From Zoogloeaceae bacterium (GTDB lineage Bacteria; Pseudomonadota; Gammaproteobacteria; Burkholderiales; Rhodocyclaceae), in contig JACKLZ010000005.1 in NCBI GenBank assembly GCA_024235675.1, positions 1-64,000 on the forward strand: a DNA stretch of 64,000 bases, written 5' to 3'. The notes below the pieces were generated by a model, which was not told the origin of the DNA, ran no database searches, and saw only the letters and a program-made list of their open reading frames with translations. Shown here piece by piece: positions 34,020-43,100 of this stretch. The stretch's first letter is position 1. Each line of letters begins with the position of its first letter. Both the position numbers and the translations under genes were made by a program.

Positions 34020-34882
34020 AGATGTCACGGTGCGTCGTCGCAGCGCTGGTGCTCGTCAGCTGGCTTGGCGGGTCCACGCATGCGGCAACACGCGCGTCGA
34101 GTGCCCTCCAGAACTGCCTTGCCTATGAGCATGGTGAGGGCGTGCCCAGAGACCCCGAGAAAGCCGCCGCGTGCTATTGCGCAGCGGTTCGGCGCGGAAA
34201 CGCCGAGGCGATGTATGCGTTAGGCTGGATGTATGCCAACGGCAGAGGCCTGGCGCGTGACGACGCGATCGCCGGGACCTTATTCTCCATGGCGGCCAGG
34301 AAAGGCCATGACTATGCCAAACGGATGGCGCGCTATACGGGCCCGGCACAGGGAAAGAAGCCGGCGTGTTTGCAGTCGACGTGGGCCGCCAATGATCGGT
34401 TTGTTGACCAGGTAATGACGCAATTATCGCCGGCGCAAGCGGATGTGGTCGCGCTGGTCCACGAACTTGCGCCGCAGTTTGGCATCGAACCCCGCTTTGT
34501 TCTCGCGATTGCGGCCGTCGAGTCGGCCCTGGATCCCAGCGCTGTATCGCCCAAGAACGCGATGGGCGTGATGCAGCTGATCCCCGAGACGGCCGCCCGA
34601 TTCAATGTCCGCAACCCCTATGACGCGCGTCAGAACATCGCCGGCGGTTTGGCGTACCTGCGCTGGCTGCTGGCGTATTTCAAGGGTGACGTTCAGATGG
34701 TGGCCGCGGCCTACAATGCCGGTGAGGGCGCGGTCGATCGCTACCGCGGCGTGCCGCCCTATCCGGAAACCCGCGGCTATGTCAGCCGCGTGACGGCTTA
34801 CTATCGCAACAAGACGCATGCCTACGATCGTCGCATCGTCGAGTCCTCACCCGTGGTGGCCCCGCTCAGGTTCGGCCAGTGA
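34016..34882 (+). CDS. Exported Sel1-repeat lytic transglycosylase
   Basis: A 288-aa secreted muramidase-like enzyme. After a signal peptide (cleavage near THAATR) come two Sel1-like repeats: LAYEHGEGVPRDPEKAAACYCAAVRRGNAEAMYALGWMYANGRGLARDDAIAGTLFSMAARKGHDYAKRM. The SLT domain starts around residue 130, with catalytic Glu in FVLAIAAVESALDPSAVSPKNAMGVMQLIPETAARF. NPYDARQNIAGGLAYLRWLL and VAAAYNAGEGAVDRY follow. This enzyme class cleaves glycan strands to 1,6-anhydroMurNAc, often to open gaps for envelope machines. No secretion system genes are adjacent. The start may be GTG at 34016 or ATG at 34022. Confidence 0.9.
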   Translation: MKMSRCVVAALVLVSWLGGSTHAATRASSALQNCLAYEHGEGVPRDPEKAAACYCAAVRRGNAEAMYALGWMYANGRGLARDDAIAGTLFSMAARKGHDYAKRMARYTGPAQGKKPACLQSTWAANDRFVDQVMTQLSPAQADVVALVHELAPQFGIEPRFVLAIAAVESALDPSAVSPKNAMGVMQLIPETAARFNVRNPYDARQNIAGGLAYLRWLLAYFKGDVQMVAAAYNAGEGAVDRYRGVPPYPETRGYVSRVTAYYRNKTHAYDRRIVESSPVVAPLRFGQ

Positions 34883-35000
34883 GTCGCCACTGGCGCGGTG
34901 TCGGCGTCCGCCCCATGAAAGCCTCGCCGGTGGCGCCGGTCACGCGCCGGATGCCGCCCGGGCGTACAATCAGCATTTCCTGATACACGGAGGTGTCACC

Positions 35001-35441
35001 ATGCGTACCTGGCTGATCGCGGCCCTCGCCGGCCTGAGTTTTTCCGCCGTGGCCGACACGGTCAACATCGACGACGCCACGCTTGAGCGCCTGCGCGCCG
35101 AGGGCGTGCCGGTGGTCGACATCCGCACCGCGCCCGAGTGGCAGCAGACCGGCATCGTGCCGGGCAGCCACCTGCTCACCTTCTTTGACAACCGCGGCGA
35201 GGCCGAACCCGAAGCGTGGCTGGCGCGTCTGCAAGCCATCGCCAAACCGGGCCAGCCGGTGGTGCTGATCTGCCGCAGCGGCAACCGCAGCACCGTGGTC
35301 AGCCGCTTCCTCACCGAGAACGCGGGCTACGCCAAGGTGTACAACGTCGAGTCCGGCATTCGCGGCTGGGTGAAGGCGCAGCGCCCGGTCGTCAAAGCGG
35401 TCGAAGCGGCCTCCACCTGCGAGCGCGCCAGCGCCTGCTGA
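35001..35441 (+). CDS. Periplasmic rhodanese-like protein
   Basis: A 146-aa single-domain rhodanese. The signal peptide MRTWLIAALAGLSFSAVA is followed by VPVVDIRTAPEWQQTGIVPGSHLLTFFD. The active loop is LICRSGNRS, with the catalytic Cys and Arg and the GNRS turn, and the domain ends NVESGIRGWVKA. The tail TCERASAC carries two more Cys. It probably handles sulfane sulfur or redox partners in the periplasm. GGAGG lies 7 bases before the ATG; a longer frame upstream has no coding character. Confidence 0.9.
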   Translation: MRTWLIAALAGLSFSAVADTVNIDDATLERLRAEGVPVVDIRTAPEWQQTGIVPGSHLLTFFDNRGEAEPEAWLARLQAIAKPGQPVVLICRSGNRSTVVSRFLTENAGYAKVYNVESGIRGWVKAQRPVVKAVEAASTCERASAC

Positions 35442-35506
35442 TGTAAGCCTCACCCCGCCTCAACGGTCTGAAGTGCACACAAGCGCATTTGAGCAGAGGC
35501 GGCACC

Positions 35507-36145
35507 ATGGCGACAGCACACGAGACAATACCCGGCAGCGCGGTCCAGATCGTGGTCTACCGCTGGGCGGGCGCCTGGGGGCCGTTCAAGGTCACCGTCC
35601 CCTGCGGCGAATGCGCGCTCACCCGCGATGTGATTGTCGACACCCTGCCGCATGAGCTCGATGGCATTGCCGTCGAACTCGACGTGCGCGACTGGCTCAG
35701 CGAGTGGTGGCGGCCGCTGCTCAAAGGCGGCTGGCATGCGCCCATCGTGATGGTCGAGGGCAAGGTGGTCAGCCAGGGGCAGGCGCTCAACCGCGGCGTG
35801 CTCACCCAGGCCGTCATCGACGCCGCTGCGGCGCGCACCGCCGTCACCGGCAACCATATCTTCGGCAAAGCCACCTGCCCGCATTGCCAGCGCGCCAAGC
35901 AGTATCTGGAGGCCGCGCAGATGCCCTACACCTACCACGACGTGGTACGCGACCCGCGTGCGCTGTACGAGATGCTGGCGCGGGTCAAACCCATCATCGG
36001 CCCAAAAACCCCGGTGACCGTGCCACAGATCTGGCTGGACGGCGGCTACATCGGCGGCGCCGACCAGCTCTCCGAGCGGCTCCATTGCGTGGTCGAGCCC
36101 AACCCCGAGCGCGGCCGCAATTCGATGTCGCCGGCCACGTCCTGA
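35507..36145 (+). CDS. Two-domain glutaredoxin-like protein
   Basis: A 212-aa protein with two thioredoxin-fold parts. The first (10-105) has a CGEC motif in TVPCGECALTRDVIVDTL and a cis-Pro-like WHAPIVMVEGKVVSQG. The second (115-200) is a glutaredoxin with CPHC (FGKATCPHCQRAKQYLEAAQMPY), TVPQIWLDGGYIGGADQL and a GSH-site TVP motif. It probably reduces disulfides using glutathione. AGAGG precedes the ATG at 35507. It ends 78 bp before the TIR-CHAT gene. Confidence 0.85.
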   Translation: MATAHETIPGSAVQIVVYRWAGAWGPFKVTVPCGECALTRDVIVDTLPHELDGIAVELDVRDWLSEWWRPLLKGGWHAPIVMVEGKVVSQGQALNRGVLTQAVIDAAAARTAVTGNHIFGKATCPHCQRAKQYLEAAQMPYTYHDVVRDPRALYEMLARVKPIIGPKTPVTVPQIWLDGGYIGGADQLSERLHCVVEPNPERGRNSMSPATS

Positions 36146-36223
36146 GGCGCACGCGCCGGGCGCGGCGCAGCGCCTTGTCATCGACTGACTATACTCAAGT
36201 GAGCCCGGCCACCTGAGCGTCCA

Positions 36224-38896
36224 TTGAATATCTTCCTGTCTTACGCCTCGGACTACCGCGAGATCGCCGACGACATGTGTTGCCGGCTGCAGGCGGCCGG
36301 GCACGAGGTGTTCTTCGACCGCGAAGACCTGCCCGCCGGCGCGAGCTTTGACGACCGCATCCGCGAGGCCATCGACGACTGCGCGCTGTTCATCTTTCTG
36401 GTCTCGCCCGCGGCGGTCGCCGACGGGCACTACACCCGCACCGAGCTGAAGATCGTCAGCCGCAAATGGCCGACGCCGGGCTGGCATGTGCTGCCGGTGA
36501 TGGTCGCGCCGACCCCGCTCGACACCATCCCGGCCTATCTGCGCGCGCTCACGCTGATGCAGGCCGAGGGCAATCTCACCGCCGAGGTGGTGCTCGAGGT
36601 ACAAGACCGCGTGCGCCGGCACACCGCTGCCGACGACACCCCGGCCCCGCTGCCGACTGCCGACCCCGACGGCGTGCACTACCAATCGGTGCAACTGCGC
36701 TTCAGCCGCGACGCCGCCGGCCAGTTCGCGCTGGGCGTGCCCGCCTCCCCGGCCGGCGAGCAGGCACCGGCCAGCCTGCCGCTCGACCCCGCCGCGCTCG
36801 AACACGGCCTGTGGCAGGCCGCCACGCCCATCGCCGGCTCGGCCCGCCGCGCCGTCAGCGACGCCACACTCGACGCCCTGCTGCCGGCCGGCGCCAACGC
36901 CCGCCAGATCGGGCAGCAACTCTATGCCGCGCTCTTCGATACACCGCTGCGCGCCTGTCTCGAGGAGAACCTGCGCAGCATCGACCCGCAGCGCGGCAAG
37001 GGCCTGCGCTTTGTCATCAACACCACCGACGCGCCCGAGCTCGCGCGCCTGCCCTGGGAGTTTCTGTACAGCCCGGCCAAGGACGATTTTCTGTTCTCCG
37101 ACCGCATGCTGCCGGTGGTGCGCTGGCTTGATGTGGACGCCCCCACGCCGACGCTCACTGTCGCGCCGCCGCTGCGCCTGCTGATCGCCGTCGCCACCCC
37201 GACCGACCGGCCCGGCCTCGAAGTCGGCGACGAAATCGCCCATCTCGATACCGCGCTGGCCGAGCTGAGCACACGCGGCGTGATCCACACCGTACGCCTC
37301 GAGCACACCAGCCTGGAGCGCCTCGACAACGCCTTGCTCGAACACCGCCCGCATGTGCTGCACTTCATCGGCCACGGCGATTTTGTCGACGACGAAGGCG
37401 TGCTGGTGCTCGAATCGGACACCACGCCCGGCACCGCCGACACCATCGCCGGCCGGCAACTGGCGGTGCTGCTGCGCAACCACCTCACCTCGCTGCGGCT
37501 GGTCTTCCTCAACAGCTGCATGGGCGCCACCGCCTCCGCCCGCGACCCCTTTGGTGGCATGGCGCAAAGCCTGATCCGGCGTGGCATCCCGGCCGTCATC
37601 GCGATGCAGTTTCCGATTCCCGACGGCGCCGCAGTGGCCCTGGCCCGCCACTTCTACCGCTACCTGGCCGCCGGCCAGCCGGTCGACGCCGCGCTCACCT
37701 CCACCCGCGCCTTTCTGTACGCGCGCGGCTACGCAGTCGAATGGGGCGCCCCGGCGCTGCACATGCGCACGCCGGACGGGCGCCTGTTCGATCTCACCGC
37801 GCCACCGCCCGCACCCGCCACCCCGGCCGCTGCGCCCCCGCCCGAGCGCCCGGTCAGCGCGCCCGCGCCGACAGTCTCTGGCGGCAAGGGCGCACGCGCG
37901 GGCATCGTGGTCGGCGTCTTGCTGCTGCTCGGCGGCGGCGCGTGGTTTGCGCTGCAATCGGGCGACGAGGCGCTGGCCCCGGTCGCCGTCGGCCCGGCAC
38001 CGACGCCAACGCCGGCGCCCACCGATCCGAAGGACTTCACCTCGCCGCCGCGACCGCCCGCGGCGGCACCCGCCCCGGCGCCGAGCGACGCCACCACCCA
38101 GGCACTCAGCCAGCTACGCGCCGGCAACGCCCTGGGCGGCGCCGCAACGCTGGCGCAGGCGCTTGCTGCTGACCCGGCCGCGCTGTCCATCGACCGCCTC
38201 GGCGCGACGCGTCACGCCGAGCTGGCCGAGGCGCTGGCCGCCAATGCCGAACTGCATTTTGCGAATGGCGATGTCGACACCGCGCAGCAGATGATGCAGG
38301 CACTCGATGCCATGGCGCCCTTCGACCCGGCCGTCGAAGCCGCGCTGTTGCGGCGCCTCGAACCCTGGCTGGCCATGGCGGCACCGGCCGCCGGCATCGA
38401 ACCCGCCGCCGGGGGCAATGACAGCGCCCCCATGAGCTACACCGTGCGCGCCGGCGACACGCTGTGGGATATCGCCCGGCGCCTCACCGGCGACGGCCGG
38501 AACTGGCGCGCGCTGCTGGCCTACAACAATCGCCAGGCCACACTCGGCATGGGCGGCGAGCTGATCGCCGATCCGCAGCGCATCGTTCCGGGGCAGGCCA
38601 TCACGGTGCCCGACATTCTGGTGCTGCGCGAGGCGTCCTCGGGTTTTGTCCTCAAAGGGGACAACCCGCTCGCCACCGTGCCGGAACACCTCGGGCACCT
38701 GCAGGTCGGCCGGGGGCACGCCATCGAATACCACGTCGGACGCGGCGAGTCGCTGTCCCGCATTGCCGCCCGCATCTATGGCGACCCACAGTTGTGGCAA
38801 CACATCCGGCGCGACAACGCGCACATCGTCAGCGATCCGGACCGCATCTATCCGGGGCAGGTGCTTGTCCTCACGCCGCCGCCTGCGGCACGATGA
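36224..38896 (+). CDS. TIR-CHAT protease-TM-LysM-LysM protein
   Basis: An 890-aa multidomain protein. Residues 1-135 form a TIR domain: NIFLSYASD, FDREDLPAGASFDDRI, LFIFLVSP and the candidate NADase glutamate E74 in YTRTELKIV. Residues about 230-525 form a CHAT caspase-like protease with the His-Cys dyad H384 (HFIGHGD) and C432 (FLNSCMGA), and a PAVIAMQFPIPDGAA strand. A Pro/Ala linker leads to one transmembrane helix at 559-577, a second Pro/Ala-rich linker and a helical region. Two LysM domains follow at about 739-795 (YTVRAGDTLWDIARRLTGD) and 836-884. Positive charge before the helix suggests TIR and CHAT inside, LysM in the periplasm. The start is TTG at 36224, forced by an upstream stop and by the first TIR strand; a TATACT box lies at 36190. 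No gasdermin or other known CHAT substrate is adjacent. Confidence 0.9.
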   Translation: MNIFLSYASDYREIADDMCCRLQAAGHEVFFDREDLPAGASFDDRIREAIDDCALFIFLVSPAAVADGHYTRTELKIVSRKWPTPGWHVLPVMVAPTPLDTIPAYLRALTLMQAEGNLTAEVVLEVQDRVRRHTAADDTPAPLPTADPDGVHYQSVQLRFSRDAAGQFALGVPASPAGEQAPASLPLDPAALEHGLWQAATPIAGSARRAVSDATLDALLPAGANARQIGQQLYAALFDTPLRACLEENLRSIDPQRGKGLRFVINTTDAPELARLPWEFLYSPAKDDFLFSDRMLPVVRWLDVDAPTPTLTVAPPLRLLIAVATPTDRPGLEVGDEIAHLDTALAELSTRGVIHTVRLEHTSLERLDNALLEHRPHVLHFIGHGDFVDDEGVLVLESDTTPGTADTIAGRQLAVLLRNHLTSLRLVFLNSCMGATASARDPFGGMAQSLIRRGIPAVIAMQFPIPDGAAVALARHFYRYLAAGQPVDAALTSTRAFLYARGYAVEWGAPALHMRTPDGRLFDLTAPPPAPATPAAAPPPERPVSAPAPTVSGGKGARAGIVVGVLLLLGGGAWFALQSGDEALAPVAVGPAPTPTPAPTDPKDFTSPPRPPAAAPAPAPSDATTQALSQLRAGNALGGAATLAQALAADPAALSIDRLGATRHAELAEALAANAELHFANGDVDTAQQMMQALDAMAPFDPAVEAALLRRLEPWLAMAAPAAGIEPAAGGNDSAPMSYTVRAGDTLWDIARRLTGDGRNWRALLAYNNRQATLGMGGELIADPQRIVPGQAITVPDILVLREASSGFVLKGDNPLATVPEHLGHLQVGRGHAIEYHVGRGESLSRIAARIYGDPQLWQHIRRDNAHIVSDPDRIYPGQVLVLTPPPAAR

Positions 38897-38983
38897 GCGC
38901 CGCGGCGCGCTCGGCCTCAAGTCACGCGATTTTGCGCCGTAGAAATGACGTTGCACTTTTCTGACTGATTCGGACCGCGCCCC

Positions 38984-40129
38984 ATGGAATCCATCGACGA
39001 CACGCCGGCCGATGCGCCCGCCCTGCTCGACCCGGTCAAGATCGCCGCGCCGTGGATGGACGAGCGCGCGCACGCCATGCTCCGCGAGTTCTTCCGTGTC
39101 GGCGTCAAATCACGCTGCGTGCTGGTCGAACCCGAGCGCGCGCAGGCCATCCTGATCGATCTCGATCGCGGTGACGCCACCCGCCGGCTGCAGGATGCGC
39201 ACCAGCGCTGGCCGAATGTGCCGATCATCGAATTGAGTGTGAACCACACCAACGAGGCGCTGTTCGTGCGCAAACCGATTCGCGCCAAAGGCATGGCCCG
39301 CGCGCTGCTCAGCGTGCGGCGGCGCCTGCGCCTGAGCGACGACCCGGTGGCCGAGTCGGTGTCCGCACCCGCATCCGGGGCCGCCGGTACACCCGACACC
39401 ACCGCCGGCGCAGAAGACGACAGCGCCAGTTTGCTGATGGGCTCGGCCCACGATGTCGACGCCACCGACCCCGAGAGCTGGACGCGCGCCTGGTACGCCC
39501 CGCAAGACTTCCTGCAAGGCCATCTGCAAATGGCCGCCGCGCAGGCCGACACTGGCGGGCGTGCGGTGTCGATAAGCGGCGTGTGGGGCACCTGGATCAT
39601 CCCGCCCGGCAACGGCGCCGTGCATGTCAACATGGCCGACCGACCGCTGCGCTCGCTGTGCGTGGTCAGCATGCGCGCCAAGGAGGTACGCCTCGCGCCG
39701 GTCGCGGCCGATGTCGACATCACCTGCGCGCCGGATTTCATCTCCCGCGACGCGCTGCTGTGGAAAGTGGCGCTGTGGACCGCCCGCGGCCGCGTGCCGC
39801 TCGGCACACCGCTCGACCAGCCGGTGTATCTCAAGCATTGGCCCGATCTCAACGCCCTCACCCCGCTGCCCCAGGCGCTGCGCATGGCCGCACTATGGCT
39901 CAACCACCCGCTGCCGCTGCTCGACATGGCCGAGCGGCTGTCGGTGCCACAGCGCAATGTGTTCAGTTTTTACACCGCCTGCGCGGCACTTGGCCTCGCC
40001 GGCCCGGCGCGCCGAGCGGCCGACACCCTCATCGACGCGCCCGAGCTCACGCCCTCGACCATGCAAAGCTTGATTGCCCGCCTGACGGGAAGGCTCGGCT
40101 TGGGGCCCGTGGCCGAATCGGCGACCTAG
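38984..40129 (+). CDS. Pseudo-receiver protein of unknown function
   Basis: A 381-aa soluble protein. Residues about 20-115 have the alternating strand-helix pattern of a response-regulator receiver (KSRCVLVEPERAQAILIDLDRGDATRRL, VPIIELSVNH, ALFVRKPIRAKGMARALLSVRRRLRL). The lysine before Pro is kept (RKPI), but the acidic pocket and phosphoryl Asp are not clearly conserved. An Ala/Gly/Asp-rich linker spans 118-150. The C-terminal 220 residues include a beta-rich part and a helical tail ending in a possible winged-helix fold (HPLPLLDMAERLSVPQRNVFSFYTACAALGLA). It follows the TIR-CHAT gene by 87 bp on the same strand and is convergent with the GGDEF-EAL gene. Partnership with either is inferred from position only. 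Confidence 0.75.
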   Translation: MESIDDTPADAPALLDPVKIAAPWMDERAHAMLREFFRVGVKSRCVLVEPERAQAILIDLDRGDATRRLQDAHQRWPNVPIIELSVNHTNEALFVRKPIRAKGMARALLSVRRRLRLSDDPVAESVSAPASGAAGTPDTTAGAEDDSASLLMGSAHDVDATDPESWTRAWYAPQDFLQGHLQMAAAQADTGGRAVSISGVWGTWIIPPGNGAVHVNMADRPLRSLCVVSMRAKEVRLAPVAADVDITCAPDFISRDALLWKVALWTARGRVPLGTPLDQPVYLKHWPDLNALTPLPQALRMAALWLNHPLPLLDMAERLSVPQRNVFSFYTACAALGLAGPARRAADTLIDAPELTPSTMQSLIARLTGRLGLGPVAESAT

Positions 40130-40193
40130 CGTTCGCGCCGGCCGGGCTCGCCGAGCCTCGCCACCACAGCCCGCGCAAAACCACGGACATCCC

Positions 40194-43100
40194 TCAGATG
40201 GCCGGCTCGCCCCCGGTCACGCCATGGATGATGAAGGCCCGCGCCTGCGCTTCGGGCAACGGCCGGCTGAAGTAGTAGCCCTGCATCACATCGCAGTCCA
40301 GGCTGTCCAGATAGCGCGCCTGCTCGGCGGTTTCGACACCCTCGGCCACCACACTCAGCCCCAGCGTATGGGCCAGTCGAATGGTCGCAGCGCAGATGGC
40401 AGCATCGTTCGGATCGGTTTCGATATCGGTCACAAAGGTGCGATCGAGCTTGAGACAGTTGATGGGCAGCAGCTTGAGGTAAGCCAGTGATGAGTAGCCG
40501 GTGCCGAAGTCGTCAATCGACACGCCGATGCCGATCGCCTTGAGCGCGCGCAGCGTCTCCACCGTGCGCTCCGGGTCTTCCATGGCCACGCTCTCGGTAA
40601 TCTCCATCTCCAGCCGCGCCGACGGAACGCCGCTGTTTTCGAGCGCACGCTGTACCTGTTGCGGCAAGTCCGGGTTGCGTAGCTGACGGGCCGAGACGTT
40701 GACCGACATGCTCAGATTGCACAGGCCCTCGTCGCGCCAGCGTCGCAGCGTCTGGCAGGCGGTGTGGAGCGCCCACTCGCCAATGGCACCGATCAGACCG
40801 GTCTCTTCGGCCAGCGGGATGAAGCGCACCGGCGGGATCAATGAACCATCCGCCTGCTGCCAGCGGATCAAGGCTTCGAAACCGAGCAGGCGTCGCGTGG
40901 CCGATTCGATCTTGGGCTGGAAGTGGAGCACGAATTCGCCGCCCTTGAGCGCGCGGCGCAAATCGGCTTCCATGCGCAGACGCTCGTCGGCCGCCTGGGT
41001 CATGGCCGCATCAAAGAAGCGGTAGCCGTTGCGACCGGCATCCTTGGCCGAGTACATGGCGATGTCGGCGTGCTTCATCAACGTCACCCGGTCGTCGCCG
41101 TCGTCGGGAAAGACGGCGATGCCGACCGAGGCCGAGGGCGTCACCTGCTGCCCCTCCAGCATCAGCGGCTCTGCCAGCGATTCGAACAGTCCGGTCACCA
41201 CCCGCACCGCGGCCGACACCGCCTGAATATTGGTGATCGCCAGCACGAATTCGTCGCCGCCCGGCCGCGCCACGATGTCGCTCTCGCGCGCGTTCTTGCG
41301 CAAGCGCCGGGCGATCGCGATCAGGAATTTGTCGCCGACCGCATGGCCCAGCGAGTCGTTGATCGCCTTGAAGTTGTCCATGTCGATAAACAACAGTGCC
41401 AGCTTGCTGCCACTGCGCCGCGCATCGGCAATCGACTGATCCAGGCGGGACTCCAGCGTATAGCGGTTGTCCAGGCCGGTCAGCGCGTCCTGGTGCGCCA
41501 GACGCTCAACCGCCTCCATCGCCCGTTTGTGCTCGGTCACATCGGTGTAGATGGTGATGAAGCCTTCACCCGGCAGGGGCAGCCCACGAATCTCCAGCAC
41601 GGTGCCATTGGGCCGGGTGCGTTCGAACATATGAGGTACGCGCAAGGCCGCACGCGCCATCTTCTCCTGCACCTTCTCTTCGACATTGCAGGGGCCATAT
41701 TCGCCACGAAGGGCGTTGTAGCGGAACAGCGACTCGAGCGTCACTGGCGTCTTCGCCATCAACCAGTCGGGAAAGTCGAGCAACTGGTGAAATTTCTCAT
41801 TGGCCGCGAGCAGGTTGAAATCGCCGTCGAACAGCGACACGCCACCGGGGATGTTGTCGATCAGGGTACGGAAGACCTCATTGCGGGTGCGCAACTCCTG
41901 CTCGACCTGCATGTGATCGGTGATATCGGTATAGGTGGTGATGAAGCCGACCACCGCCCCGTCGATGGTCATCGGCTGGCCTTCGACCAGATGCGTCCGC
42001 CCGTTCGGACGGCTGCGGGTAAAGCGATGATGCTCAAAGCGCAGGGCCTGCTCCCGGCGTGCCTGCACATAGGTCTCGGGATCGCCGGGTCCGTACTCGC
42101 CGCGCGTGGCAGGCACCCGGATCAGGTCCTCGAAGGGCACATCGCTAAACACCGCCGCTTCGGGCAATTCGAGCACATCGATGAATTTGTCGTTCCAATG
42201 CTTGAGCCGCAACTGCTCGTCAAACACCGAGATGCCCTGCGGCAACTGGGCGAGCACCGCCTGCAAATAGGCACTGCGGCGCTTCAGCGCCAACTCCATC
42301 TGCCGGCGTTCGGTCACATCGGTATACACACTGACAAAACCGCCGCCGGGCAAGGGCACGCCACGGACCTCCAGCACGGTGCCGTCTGGCCGCACGCGCT
42401 CGATGGCGTGATGCGTCGGGTGTTCGGCCAGTTTGACCATCCTGGTCACCATGGCCTCGACATCCACCTCGCCGTACTCGCCATGCTCGGCGTTGTAGCG
42501 GATCACCTCGGAGAAATGCGGTTGCCTGACCGCCAGGGTCTTGGGGAAGTCGACCAACTTCAGGACTTCATCGTTGTGCAGCACCATGTTCAAGTCGGCG
42601 TCGAACACGGTGACGCCGCTGGGAATGTTATCGACCAGGGTCTGCAGCACGTCATGCTTGGCCTGCAACACTCCTTCGGCCTGCTTGCGGTCGGAGATGT
42701 CGGTGTAGCTGGCGACAAAGCCCACGGTCTTGCCGTCACGCACCATCGGCGTGCCTTCGACCAGATGGGTTCGTCCGTTGGGCCGGGTGCGCTCGAAGCG
42801 GTGCGCCTTGAACTGCAAGGCCAGCGCTTTGCGCGCCTTGACCAGTTCCGCCGGATCGCCGGGCCCGTACTCGCCTCTGAGTGCCGGGAACATGATCAGA
42901 TCTTCAAACGGCACGCCTTCGTAAACGGCCGACGCCGGCAGTTCGAGCACCTCCAGCAAGACCCGATTCCAGCGACGCATCCGCAGCTGGTCATCAAAAA
43001 CGGAAATACCTTGCGGCAAGTGGTCGAGGATGGTCTGCAGGTCGAAGCTCTCGCGCGCCAACGCCGCTTCGGCTTTGTGGCGCTCGGTCACGTCGGTATA

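Noticed and set aside
35450..37957. 835-codon minus-strand frame opposite the glutaredoxin and TIR-CHAT genes
   Set aside because: It spans two well-supported plus-strand genes and has low-complexity composition.
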